The position numbers were made by a program, and so were the translations under genes. A stretch of DNA of 64,000 nt. Source: Cyathus striatus (Eukaryota; Basidiomycota; Agaricomycetes; Agaricales; Nidulariaceae). This document shows, piece after piece, positions 1 to 11,222 of the stretch. Under the pieces are notes generated by a model, which saw only the letters and a program-made list of their open reading frames with translations, searched no databases and was not told where the DNA came from. The stretch lies in assembly GCA_025738555.1 (NCBI GenBank), contig JAOVFP010000022.1, positions 558,001 through 622,000 of the forward strand, written 5' to 3'. The first letter of the stretch is position 1. Every line of letters begins with the position of its first letter.

Positions 1-1410
1 CATAGGTCACATCTGTTTCTTATGAGTTACACATGCATCATATTCATCATGTCTTTGAGGCTTTCATCCTGCTTTCACACACATCATAAGTGTTACTTAT
101 GTCACATCTTTGAGATGTATAATACATTTCAAGCACATCATGGATGCATGTGTATCATGATTGTGACATGTTGATGGGGTTCCAACAGGTCTATAATGAA
201 AAATGTTCTGTACCTTTCATATCCAAGGAATCAGTGCACTTAGTGATGCCACATTTAACCCATATCTCATTACTTAGCAGTGTAATTCAGCCTCTTGCAT
301 TGACAAGTAAGTCATTGATTCAGACCCTATATGACAATACTGCACATGACTTTAGAAAAATGGTAGTAAGTTGTTCTTAGGCAAGAAAGGAGAAAAGACA
401 AAGTTGTCTTTCCGAGGAGAGGGCAGGAAGAAAAGAAGGTGATGATGTGGTTGACACCAAACTAAAGGATAGAAAAGCAAGTAATGACCACTGAGCAAGA
501 AAGTGAAGAGAAGTACAGGAGGGGTTTCATATGTATGAATGGATACTAATACTAAAAGAACTATATAACATAAATCAGAGATGTGAAACACATGACAGTG
601 TAGAAGTGTCATGTAATAATATAGAGTAAGCATATATGTGACTTAATAATGTGCATTGAAGATATAAGAATAACCTATGGTTAATGCAAGAATCATGATC
701 ATTTAATGACTGAGACATGTGAGTTTAATGTGATGTGGAATCACATATACTCACCATTCTTTCAGATTTGTTATCTATATGTTGTTCTTTCAGTATATGT
801 CCTTTGCTGTTCAGTTGTTAAATATTTCCAAAATATCCATTTGTATCATAATGATCTCATCATCTCTCATATCCAGACTAACCATTATAGTTTTTACTTT
901 GTCATTTAATTACATCTCTAGTTCTGATTATTAAACATTATATCATCCCATTTCCAAATTCTCATGCTCTGTCAGTGGGAGTAAGACTTCGACTATATAT
1001 ACACTTTACATGTTTCATTCTAATTTCTTATTACTACACTTCTGTAACTTTCTAATTGTTATTTTCCATGTTACAATCTCCAATTCTACAAGTACATATT
1101 GTTTCCTCTGCAGGTATAATTCACTCTATACCATTAAATACTTACTCCACTCTCATGACAACTTGAATAGTGGTAGAGACAGAAAATCTGACATGATTGG
1201 AAAGCATGATATTTGTGAAAAAGTTGCAATGCACTTCAAAAAATATGTAACATATGTGAAAAGTGTGACATGCATGCAGATCCTCAAAGATGTGACACAT
1301 GTGACAAGTGTGAAAAGCGTGATAAATAGATGTGAGATGTATGACATTCATAAGAGCATTATGCTCATAAAGAATGTGACAAACGTGATGCATGACGCGC
1401 ATGAAAGCAT

Positions 1411-1680
1411 GACAAACGCGCTAAAGCGTGACAAACGCGCTAAAGCGTGACAAACGCGCTAAAGCGTGACAAACGCGCTAAAGCGTGACAAATGCGCTAA
1501 AGCGTGACAAACGCGCTAAAGCGTGACAAATGCGCTAAAGCGTGACAAACGCGCTAAAGCGTGACAAACGCGCTAAAGCGTGACAAACGCGCTAAAGCGT
1601 GACAAACGCGCTAAAGCGTGACAAACGCGCTAAAGCGTGACAAACGCGCTAAAGCGTGACAAACGCGCTAAAGCGTGACA
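1411..1680. repeat. 19-bp tandem repeat array of F1 copy A
   Basis: About 14 near-identical head-to-tail copies of CAAACGCGCTAAAGCGTGA, with a few CG to TG changes in single units. The unit contains the imperfect palindrome CGCTAAAGCG. There are no spacers, so it is not a CRISPR array. Confidence 0.95.
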
Positions 1681-1946
1681 AGTGTGATATATGCGTAGTG
1701 TGGGAGAATCGTGACAGACATGACGCGCGGGAAGAATGTAACAAATGTGATGCGTGGGAATATCTGTGACGAACGTGACGCGCAGGAAGTATGTGACAGA
1801 TGTGAAGCGCGGGAATATATGTGACAGATGTGACACGCGGGAAGTATGTGACAAACACGAAGTGCGTGAATAACGTGACAAATGCGATGCGCGGGAAAAA
1901 TATGAGGTGCGGGAAAATGTGTGACGAATGTGACGCGTGTGAAGTA

Positions 1947-2953
1947 CAGTCATCCACTGCTGATTGTTACAATACATTAAAAAATTACATATCACATCAT
2001 GATATGCCATTCTTATGCACACAAAAGTATTCTATGTTGTACTTAGATATGTCATTTATGTATTGCAAGCATTTTTACAAAGAGAAGTTAAGACGTTCAT
2101 TTGTTACGTGAAATTTCCCAGACCCTGTCCTATTTTTGACATTATGGGAAGATGTTACAGTGACACAGCAGTGTCCTGGCTTAGGTCACGCCACGTGTGA
2201 GATACCCTAATTCTGATCCATCACTATCTCCGTTGCCAATATCATTCCACTCAATGGCTAAGTGTCATAGGACACAATTTAATTGGTTTTCTGGTTTTGA
2301 AAGTCACTGCAGATTTTGCAGAGACTATGATGCGGCACCCTTTTGGCATCTTTGACTCCAATTGGTAAGCAATCAGAGCATGTGACATGAGATCATCCTT
2401 CTCGCAGTGAAAGATAATCTCTTTCTTTTGTTCAGATTTGGCATGTCCAGTTATGGTAGATCAATAGTTGCAACTGTAGGTGTGCAGAGGAGATGGAAAG
2501 TAAGGCACAAGGCCAAAAATGCAACCTGCACACCATTTATAAAGGTCTGATCCATTGCAATGCTCTTTTCATGCTCTTTGGATGTACATTGCTGAGGCAT
2601 TTTAGTTGGATCAGCTTCATGAAATGCAAAGCTGGCTATATTTAACTTAGGTACACATGTTACGAGTAAAATAAGACCATAATGCACTTACAATGTGAAC
2701 TTTGCATGTCTACATAGCCTCAACAAAATTTCACCCACCTTTGTGATCTTGAAATTTGTGAAATTGTTTTATGTACCATGCATTAACACAATAATATTTC
2801 TCTCGAATTAATACATACATATACAGAACACTACTATGAGATGAAGTTGCAAAAAGAATCAAGTGTGTAGCTAGCGTGGTTGAGGCGGGAGGTCGATTTA
2901 ATGCCCTGTTTGTAACAGGTTGTGATTATGTAACAACTAGGGGTGGATGACTG
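1947..2953. mobile_element. TA-flanked TIR element (Tc1/mariner/pogo-like, non-autonomous) inserted in F1 copy A
   Basis: The 1007-bp element starts CAGTCATCCAC and ends GTGGATGACTG. The inverted similarity continues as TGTTACA about 20 bases in. It is flanked by TA at 1945-1946 and 2954-2955. The matching place in F1 copy B (about 57805-57830) lacks it and reads straight through, which gives an empty site. TA duplication and a CAGT start are typical of the Tc1/mariner/pogo group. No transposase ORF is visible; the small ORFs inside look random. Confidence 0.85.
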
Positions 2954-3029
2954 TATGTGACAAATGCGATGTGTGGGAAATATATGAAGCGCAGATCAAC
3001 TAGTAATCAGTAATAGCAATACATTAATA

Positions 3030-3990
3030 ATAATAGAAAGCATAAAGTAATGAGCACTTATGAGTACACATAATATTAATACAATAGCAATAGGAAACAT
3101 AAATTAATGAGTACTTATGAGTACACATTATACTATTAAATAATAATAGGAAGCATTACAGTAATAATAGAGAACATAAAGTAATGAGTACTTATGAGTA
3201 CACATACTAGTATTACAATAATAATATGAAACATAAAGTAATGAGTACTTATGAGTATGCATAATACTATTACAATAACAATAGGAAACATAAAGTAATG
3301 AGTACTTATGAGTATGCATAATAGTATTACAATAACAATAGGAAACATAATGTAATGAGTACTTATGAGTACACATAATACTATTACAATAACAATAGGA
3401 AATATAAAGTAATGAGTACTTATGAGTATGCATTATACTGTACTATTTCGACCGATTGTTCAGTCACGCGTCACGCAGGGTCTCCGAACAGAACAAATTC
3501 AGGCCTTGTCACACATCCCAGAGAGCATTGAACAAAGGGTCAAGGCAATTAAATAAGGCATAGTTTTGATGTTTTTTTTTATACATTAGATGTATGTATT
3601 ATATCATAAAATAGTGTTTCATTTTCGTCATTGTTAAAAATCTGAGGACAATGAACATTGTTGGCATGAACAAGTCTTAAGCATGTCACGCACTGAATTG
3701 GTCCCTGAACTGAACAATGAACCCAAATTTTCGGTCATGCTCAAAATGAGCAAACAATTGGTCGAAATAGTACAGTAGTATTACAATAACAATAGGAAAT
3801 ATAAGGTAATGAGCACTTATGAGTACACATAATAGTATTACAATAACAATAGGGAATGCGAAGTAATGAGTACTTATGAGTACACATAATAGTATTACAA
3901 TAACAATAGGGAATGCGAAGTAATGAGTACTTATGAGTACACATAATACAATTGTAATAATAGTAAGAAGCATAAAGTAATGAGTTTTTA
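3030..3990. repeat. 57-bp tandem repeat array (F1 copy A right arm)
   Basis: About ten copies of a 57-bp unit built around TACTTATGAGTACACATAAT and TATTACAATAACAATAGGAA. The array is interrupted by the insertion at 3438-3775. Because 57 is a multiple of three, the array produces long repetitive open frames that are not genes. Confidence 0.9.
3438..3775. mobile_element. 338-bp TA-flanked MITE inserted in the 57-bp array
   Basis: The ends are CTGTACTATTTCGACC and its reverse complement GGTCGAAATAGTACAG, flanked by TA at 3436-3437 and 3776-3777. Removing the element restores a continuous 57-bp repeat unit as seen in F1 copy B. There is no coding capacity. It retains several CpG sites in a CpG-poor neighbourhood, which suggests it is fairly young. 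Confidence 0.9.
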
Positions 3991-4026
3991 TGAGTAATCT
4001 GTATACTATATATAATATATGCCTCA

Positions 4027-4085
4027 CTCATTTAAGCTCGACGTTTTATGATATGAAATATCATAAAATGTCGAGCTTAAATGAG
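4027..4085. repeat. 59-bp terminal palindrome of F1 copy A
   Basis: CTCATTTAAGCTCGAC is followed by an AT-rich stem and returns as GTCGAGCTTAAATGAG, with a loop of about 3 nt. The same hairpin sits 10-15 bases inside both ends of copy B (54214-54270 and 58605-58663), so it is a conserved terminal structure of the family. Confidence 0.95.
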
Positions 4086-4100
4086 AAATTTGGCTGACAC

Positions 4101-6430
4101 TTATGAGTGCATGTCCATATTCTTACAGCTCATATCTATTCTTATCAATTACAGTACCACATGCACTCTTATTGACAGGGCAACATTACATTCGACATGG
4201 CAAGATACACGTGTCTTCGACATTATGGTGCTGTGTCAATATGCACACAATGCCCTCCCCACCTCCATTCCCTTCCACTTCGCCACTCGCCATCTGCTGC
4301 CCACCTCAATGACCATCCATGACGTCTCCATCTTTTGAAAAACCAGTGTCCTCGTATGGGAGGATTTGAAGACAACAAGTGCATGTGCGCACCATGCTAC
4401 GGGGGAGGGGAGGAGGATTTGAGGATGCTCAGGGCATCTGTGCATGCGGGAGGGGGGGAGATTCGAGGACACCTGTGTTCTCACTCAATTTTTTTTAGGA
4501 TTGACTGTCTCTCTCCCACCGTTATCGACCTACCTTCTTTATCATGTTCATTGCTCGCAGGTAAGTCTTTTATTAGCGCGTGTCTATATTTCTACAACTA
4601 ATTATGTCCTTATCGATTATAGCCCCCATTTTCATATCAATACACATTGTTGATGTTACCATGCTGCATCAATACGCACAGTACTATTCGATACGTTGAA
4701 GGGGCGATTACCCATGGGAATAGTGGTTTACTGGCGTATCTGCAGATTTAGCCGCCATTCACCACTTTCAAAGCCCTCCCCACCTCCATTTCCCTCCGTT
4801 TCACCTCTCACTGTCCATCTTCCAGCTCAACATCGAAAATGGCCATGCACTGTGCTAGGGAGGGTGAGGGATTAGAGGTGTCCATATGTGTGCTAGGGGA
4901 GGGGGGGGGATTTGAGGAGTGTGCGTGTGCTCTGCTGGGAGGGAGGGGAGGGGGATTTGAGGATGCCTGTTGCTTGGAGCGAGCCTTCACCGCTGCACAC
5001 ACTCTTCGACACAGGGATAGCGGATTACCAGAGTATCCATGGGTTTAACTGCCATTCGCCACTTCCAATACCCTCCCCACCTCCACTCTGCTCCATTTCG
5101 CTACCCACTGTCCACCGCCTACCTCAACATGAGATGTTGATGTCACATTGCCACCCCCACCTTGGCCTTTTCATGCCCACTCTGCCATCTGCTATTCGCC
5201 GTTTGCTATCCCAACGCTCCCCTCCCGAAGTCCCTGCAGTTCGTCAACACGATGCACCAAGCCCCCAATGCCCTCGACCCCCCCTTCTCACCGCAATGGT
5301 GTCTATTCACCATCACCATCTCCACCATCCACCACCACCCTCGTCCCTGTGGACTTATCAATGCCACGTCATCAATCGCCTCTTCCTTCTCACAGGGGTG
5401 TCTCATCATTGCACAGCACATTGAAGATGTTGTAGACCAGGCAGAACTTTGGGCAGATATGGTGGATAGGAGCATGCATGCATGTTATAGGGGGGTTTGA
5501 GGATGAGTAGGGCATGCGTGCACCGTCCTAGGGAAGGTGGGAGATTCAAGGACACTAGAGTGCTAGTGCATCCATGTACATGCTAGGGGAAAGGGGGATT
5601 TGAGCATGCTGAGCACATGCTGTGCTAGGGGGGAGGGGAGGGGGATTCAAGGACACCCGTCGCCCGGGGCGTCTTCATGCATACATGCACTGTGGTGCAT
5701 TTACATGTCTCCCCCTCTCTTGCCTGTCTGTGTGCGCATGCATAGCGCATTCACATAGCTCTAGGGGCTTCGTGTCGACACCGCAATTTTCATTCGACAC
5801 GGCCATGTAACATTGGCGTTTAACCACCATTCGCCGCTTCTGGTGTCCTCCCCACCACCATTCCCGTCCATTTCCCCGCCCAAAATGTCCACCACCCACC
5901 TCAACATCCACCCACATTCCCCCGTCTCAATTCTGTTAGCCCACCCCTCCCAGTGCCAATGAAAAATATTGTTTATGCCATGTTATGACCCCACCTTGAC
6001 CGTCCACATTCCCTCATCTCAAATCTGCCCTCTCAGTGCCAATCTGCCAGCCCACCACTCCCAGTGCCAACATGCTACATCGTTGATGCCGCATTACCAG
6101 CTAACAAGGATTTGAAGACTTAGGGCTTGTGGGTGCTAGCAGGAGTTTGAGGATGCTTGGGCATGGTGTACATGCTAGGTGAGTATTTTTCACTTTAATT
6201 GTCATAATTAGTACTAATGTGCACTACATGTAGTAAGTAGGAGTTATAGTACATGCTAGGCACTCGCTAGAGGGTCCTGTGTATGTGCTAGGGGGATGGG
6301 GAGGGGGGGGTGGGTTCGAGAATGCCTAAGGTGTCTGTTTATGTGCTAGGAGAAGGGGGAGGGGATGCTAGAGCATCTGTGTACATGCTAGGGGAGGGAG
6401 GGGATTTGAGGACACCAAGTGTGTGCACTG
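4101..6430. repeat. G-rich and C-rich interspersed repeat region, no gene
   Basis: Two motifs alternate. One is a G-rich block of the form GCTAGGGGAGGGGGATTTGA followed by GGATGC or GGACACC. The other is a C-rich block (CCCTCCCCACCTCCATT, then CCATTTCGCCAC and CTGTCCACC), seen near 4250-4330, 4770-4830, 5070-5130 and 5850-5910. The proline/glycine-rich open frames here are shadows of this composition. G-runs on the plus strand could form quadruplexes. I see no gene. Confidence 0.7.
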
Positions 6431-6970
6431 TCATGGGTGAAACTTGATTAGTCATAAACACACACATATGGCTATATGGCCCGATGTCCGGAATCCACAT
6501 CATCTGGATCTTTCCGAATACACTACCAAATAATTCTTATGAGGCACTGCTTCTCAAGAAACAAACATATGGAAACACAAGCCAATACCCAACTTCTTGG
6601 TGACCAATAATTGATACCATTAAAAATAGGACACCATTGTTCTTCACACCCATTGTTCAAGAACAATGCCTATACATTCGATTACCAAGGACATGCCATT
6701 GTTTCTAATAATAGAACTCCATTTTTCTTCACACCCATTGTTCAGAACAATGCCTATGCATTTGCTTACCAAGGATATGCCATTGTTTCTAATAATAGGA
6801 CTCCATTGTTCTTTTGCACCCATTGTGCAGAACAATGTCCTCCTATTCACCCATTGTCTTCATGCCCATTGTTTGCAGGGATCTATAAATTGAATTCCAT
6901 TGTTCATCACCAGAACAATGTAATACTATTTCTGTTACCATTGTTCAAGACCTGACTCATCTCCTTGAAC
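6431..6970. repeat. About 85-bp tandem repeats with CCATTGTTC / GAACAATG words
   Basis: Between about 6640 and 6850 a unit of roughly 85 bp is repeated two to three times, and single words continue to about 6970. Each unit holds inverted words CCATTGTTC and GAACAATG plus CCATTGTTTCTAATAATAG. 6431-6640 has no recognisable feature apart from a GTCCGGAATCC stretch. Confidence 0.75.
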
Positions 6971-7800
6971 ACCATTGTTCTGCACAGCCTCCACCTCAAG
7001 ACAATGGATCTACCATTACCAAATTTGAAGGACAATGCAGGATTGGTTTTGGATAGGATTAGTCAGCAGTAGGAGGAAAAGAGCATAAAAGGAGAGAGGA
7101 ATTGAGCCTTAGACAGTAGTTTTATCCATTACCAAATAGCCTGTTACTAGTTAGGATCTTACTCACCAGTCCATCCCCAGTAGTTATTCTTACACATTAG
7201 ATACAGAATCTATTGTGCTTTTCTTCAGTTCTATTATTAACGTAAACAACGCAGTGCAACTCACCATATAAATAAATTCACAGTAATATCAAAGTAACTC
7301 AACTCAATGTAACACAGCTCAACTCAATGTATTGAATCTCAACATCACTTTTATCATATCTATTCAGTAACAGCACATATTAGTTTATGTGCTGCAGCCA
7401 CCAAGCTACAGTCAGAAACAACCAAGGCCCTCAACTTTGTTTCAACCTTCACCACAGCACCAATCTTTTTATACAGCCTTCACTGTACATACAAGCTTTC
7501 TTAGTGTTCCTAGCAGTCATTGTTACCCTATACAGCTTTAGCCGTATACTCTAGAAACTCCCACAGTTCATCTCTTATTTACAGCCTTTGCTGTACCACA
7601 CCAGTCACAGGCCAAGTTCTAAGCAAACCTAGCAAAGCCCCACAGTTCATCACCCATTTACAGTCTTTACTGTACATCCCATATCATAGGAGTTTGCAAG
7701 AATACATACGATCAGTATCCCTCAACCCCCAGGTGCTAGGTATGAATAAAGTCACTTCCTGCCAAACACCTAAGGTATCAATTACCTTGAACAACAGCGC
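6971..7800. other. No gene seen; AT-rich sequence with a TATA-like box
   Basis: GCATAAAAGGAGAGAGG near 7083 resembles a retrotransposon U3/R junction and short repeats of CTCAACTCAATGTA follow. No paired LTR, primer-binding site or pol domain is visible. A stretch near 7755-7790 (CCAAACACCTAAGGTATC and following) is shared with 47715-47750, so the segment is repetitive DNA. Confidence 0.4.
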
Positions 7801-8450
7801 ATGCTCTGTGCTAGGAGGGAGGGGAGGGGGATTCAAGGACACCTGTCTCCCGGGGTGTTTGTACATCCATGCGTGCACTGTGGTGAGGGAAAGGAGGGGG
7901 ATTCAAGGATGCTCAGAGCAACTGTGTATGTGCCTGTGTGCATTAGCATATGTCTCCCCCTCCCTTGCCTGTCTGTGTATGCACTGTGCTGTGTTTGCGT
8001 AGTACTAGTGGGGGGGGAGAAGTTTTGAGATCCAAGGACACTTGGAGCATCTGTGTGTCTGAGCATGTGTGCGTTAGCTGCATTTGTGTATTGGGGAGGG
8101 GGCGGGGGGAAGAAGATTTGAGATTTGAGGATGCTCATGTGTGTGTGCATTTGTGTACATCTCCCCCCTCCCTCGCCTGTGTAGTTTTGAGATTTGAGGA
8201 TGCTTGGAGCGTCTGCACATCTGTGTGCATGCATCAGCTGCACCCATGCATTGCTAGGGGGAGGGGGGAAGTTTTGATATTTGAGGATGTTCAGAGTGTC
8301 TGCATGCATTTGTGTACATCTCCCCCTAGTGCTAAGGGGGGGAGGAGGAATCTTGGGATTCGAGAATGCTTGGAGTGTATGTGCATGGATACATTTGTGT
8401 GCATCTCCCTCGCCTGTTTCATTCCTGCCAATCTGTTGGCACATTGTTAC
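7801..8450. repeat. Second block of G-rich GCTAGGGGGAGGGG-type repeats
   Basis: Same family as 4101-6430. Repeated units run GTGCTAGG, a G-run, GATTTGAGGATGCTTGGAGC, then CATTTGTGTACATCTCCCC. The open frames on both strands come from the repeats. 8451-8759 holds nothing recognisable apart from a pyrimidine-rich stretch just before the next gene. Confidence 0.75.
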
Positions 8451-9222
8451 TGTTAGAATAGTCCTGGGATTGTCAGCATGGGGAGTTGGTATAGAAAACG
8501 AAGCACATCGTAGTCATATTTAGTATAGATAATATTAGCTCACCAATAGGAATTGATTCCCGAGTCACAATGTGCATCAAGATAATTTTGGACAAGGTCA
8601 GAAGACTGTTGACATGACATGTGTGTGTACACATGGGATACAGGCTGTTGAAGGATTGTTCATTGTGCTCCCCCCTTCTTAACTCTCAACCACCATCTCT
8701 TACTTCAACTTTGTTCAACTCTTACTTTGTTTAACTCTTCCTCTGTGTTTTCAACAAATATGCCATCTTGAAACAGCAAAAAAAAAAACAATACCCCAGT
8801 TTCCCCTCCAACTTCTCACAGTGGCTTAACTCGCACTGATCCACCTGCATCTAAAGGCTGTAAATGTTCACAGTCTGGTGTGGATACCACAGCTGAATGG
8901 GCTGCCAAGAAGCCTGCCATTGCAGCTGATGAAGAAACTGTGGATAACATTGCAGGGCAGGGGGGTAGGAGTGGTGGAAGGGGAAGTGGTGGGAAAAAGA
9001 GGGGGAGAGGTGGGCGGTATGTATCAACTATTGTAATAAATTTCAAAGTTCAATGTCTGACTTAAATTTTAAGTAAAACTGCTGGTGATAAGGATAAAGA
9101 AGATGAAGCTGCAAGTAGTGCAGCTAATAAAGAAAAATCCAAGGCACAAGTATTTATTTTATTTTTGCTAGATTTTTCTAATGAAATGATTTTAGTGCTA
9201 TGAAAAAACTTCAGGAAATGTC

Positions 9223-11222
9223 AGTAATTTACACTCCCCCTGGAGGTCTGTACGGATCCGCACGGATCCGCACGGAATCCGTACAGATCCGTGCGGATTC
9301 CGTACGGAATTTTCGAATCTGTGCGGAATCCGTACAGATCTGTACAGACCTGTGTGGGTTACATACAGAATTTAAATAGTAGTAATTTTTATTGTTTGAG
9401 GTGATAATTCTGTGTGGATTAATGTAACAATGGAATGGGAATGTATAGTATCACACTCAACACTTAGTGTTATACTTAATGCATAGTGTCACAGTTAATG
9501 TATAGTGTCACACTCAATACTTAGTGTAACACTCAATGCTTAGTGTCATGCTTAATGCATAGTGTCACACTCAATGCTTAGTGTCATGCTTAATGCATAG
9601 TGTCACACTGAATGCTTAGCATCACACTCAATGCTTAGTGTCACACTTAATGCATAGTGTCATGCTTAATGCTAAGCATCACACTCAATGCTTAGTGTCA
9701 CACTCAATGCTTAGTGTCACACTCAATGCTTAGTGTCACACTCAATGCTTAGTGTCACACTTAATGCATAGTGTCACACTCAATGCTTAGTGTCACACTC
9801 AATGCCTAGTGTCATGCTCAATGCTTAGTGTCACACTCAATGCTTAGTGTCACACTCAATGCCTAGTGTCACACTCAATGCTTAGTGTCATGCTCAATGC
9901 TTAGTGTCACACTCAATGCTTAGTGTCATGCTCAATGCTTAGTGTCACACTCAATGCTTAGCATCACACTCAATGCATAGTGTCACACTTAACGCACAGC
10001 GTCACACTCAATGCTTAGTGTCACGCTCAATGCATAGTGTCACACTTAATGCTTAGTGTCACACTCAATGCTTAGTGTCACACTGAATGCATAGTGTCAT
10101 ACTTAATGCTTAGTGTCACACTTAATACATAGTATGACGCTTTATGCTTAGCGTCACACTCAATGCTTAGTGTGACGCTTAATGCATAGTGTCACACTTA
10201 ATGCTTAGTGTCACGCTTAATGCTTAGTGTCACACTTAATGCTTAGTGTCACACTCAATGCTTAGCATCACACTTAATGCATAGTGTCACACTCAATGTT
10301 TAGTGTCACACTCAATGCTTAGCATCACACTTAATGCATAGTGTCACACTGAATGCTTAGCATCACACTTAATGCTTAGTGTCACACTGAATGCATAGTG
10401 TCACACTTAATGCTTAGTGTCACACTCAATGATTAGTGTCACACTTAATGCTTAGCATCACACTCAATGCTTAGTGTCACACTCAATGCTTAGTGTCACG
10501 CTCAATGCATAGTGTCACACTTAATGCTTAGCATCACACTTAATGCTTAGTGTCACGCTTAATGCATAGTGTCACACTTAATGTTTAGTGTCACACTCAA
10601 TGCTTAGTGTCATGCTCAATGCATAGTGTCACACTTAATGCTTAGTGTCACACTCAACGCATAGTGTCACACTCAATGCATAGTGTCACACTTAATGCAT
10701 AGTGTCACACTTAATGCTTAGTGTCACACTCAACGCATAGTGTCACACTCAATGCATAGTGTCACGCTTAATGCATAGTGTCACACTTAATGCTTAGTGT
10801 CACACTCAATGCTTAGTGTCACACTCAATGCTTAGTGTCACACTCAATGCATAGTGTCACGCTCAATGCTTAGTGTCACGCTCAACACATAGTGTCACAC
10901 TCAATGCTTAGTGTCACACTCAATGCTTAGCTTAGTGTGACACTCAATGCATAGTGTCACACAATTTTCTATTCTAATTTTCCAAAAGAAAATAAGTATA
11001 ATAAGATTCTGTACAGATTCTGTACAGAATCTGTACAGAATTTTTCAGGTCTGTAATGCGGAATTCTGTGTAATCCGCACGGAATTTTCGATTCTGTGCA
11101 GATTCTGCACAGAATCAAAAAAACCTCTGCCAAATCTGTGCAGATTCCGCACAGACTCCGAAAATTCCATACGGATTCCGCACGGATCTGTACAGAACAC
11201 CCGGCTAAGTGTAAAGAGCTCA
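9223..11222. mobile_element. Satellite-bearing TIR element family F2, copy 1 (2000 bp)
   Basis: It is flanked by the exact 8-bp duplication GAAATGTC (9215-9222 and 11223-11230). The left end begins AGTAATTTACACTCCCCC; the right end, reversed, begins TGAGCTCTTTACACTTAGCC. Both then run into GTCTGTAC/TTCTGTAC and GATCC. Inside, two flanks of palindromic words such as GGATTCCGTACGGAATTTTC enclose a ~1.5-kb 19-bp satellite. Taking out the element and one duplication rejoins an exon (KKLQEM then SISIAPPMQP). There is no transposase. An 8-bp duplication fits hAT, P or KDZ/Zisupton transposases. Confidence 0.9.
9445..10965. repeat. 19-bp satellite array (about 80 units) inside F2 copy 1
   Basis: The unit is AATGCTTAGTGTCACACTC, with common variants GCATAG for GCTTAG, TTAATG for TCAATG, and CACGCT or CATGCT for CACACT. 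The CACGCT/CATGCT/CACACT alternation is what CpG transition would give. No spacers are present and there is no open frame. Confidence 0.97.

Larger units (their letters stand above)
1..4100. mobile_element. Foldback-like element family F1, copy A (left part outside window)
   Basis: The segment has the same order of parts as the complete copy at 54198-58678. These are a ~1.3-kb spacer (1-1300), an array of 19-bp repeats (1411-1680), CpG-rich GTCAC/CGCGGGAA-type repeats (1680-1945 and 2956-3000), a 57-bp repeat array (3030-3990), a 59-bp near-perfect palindrome (4027-4085) and the terminal motif GGCTGACAC ending at 4100. The left inverted arm lies before the window. Two younger elements sit inside it (1947-2953 and 3438-3775). 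No transposase is seen, so it is probably non-autonomous. The family is inferred from structure only. Confidence 0.75.

Noticed and set aside
144..380. 78-residue ORF conserved in both F1 copies (also 55936-56172)
   Set aside because: Same length in both copies, but nearly all base differences change the residue, so there is no sign of selection on a protein.
4912..5500. Proline-rich ORFs at 4912-5500
   Set aside because: They overlap in three frames within a C-rich repeat and no domain is present.
9445..10965. Possible CRISPR array
   Set aside because: 19-bp units are head to tail without spacers, in a eukaryotic setting.
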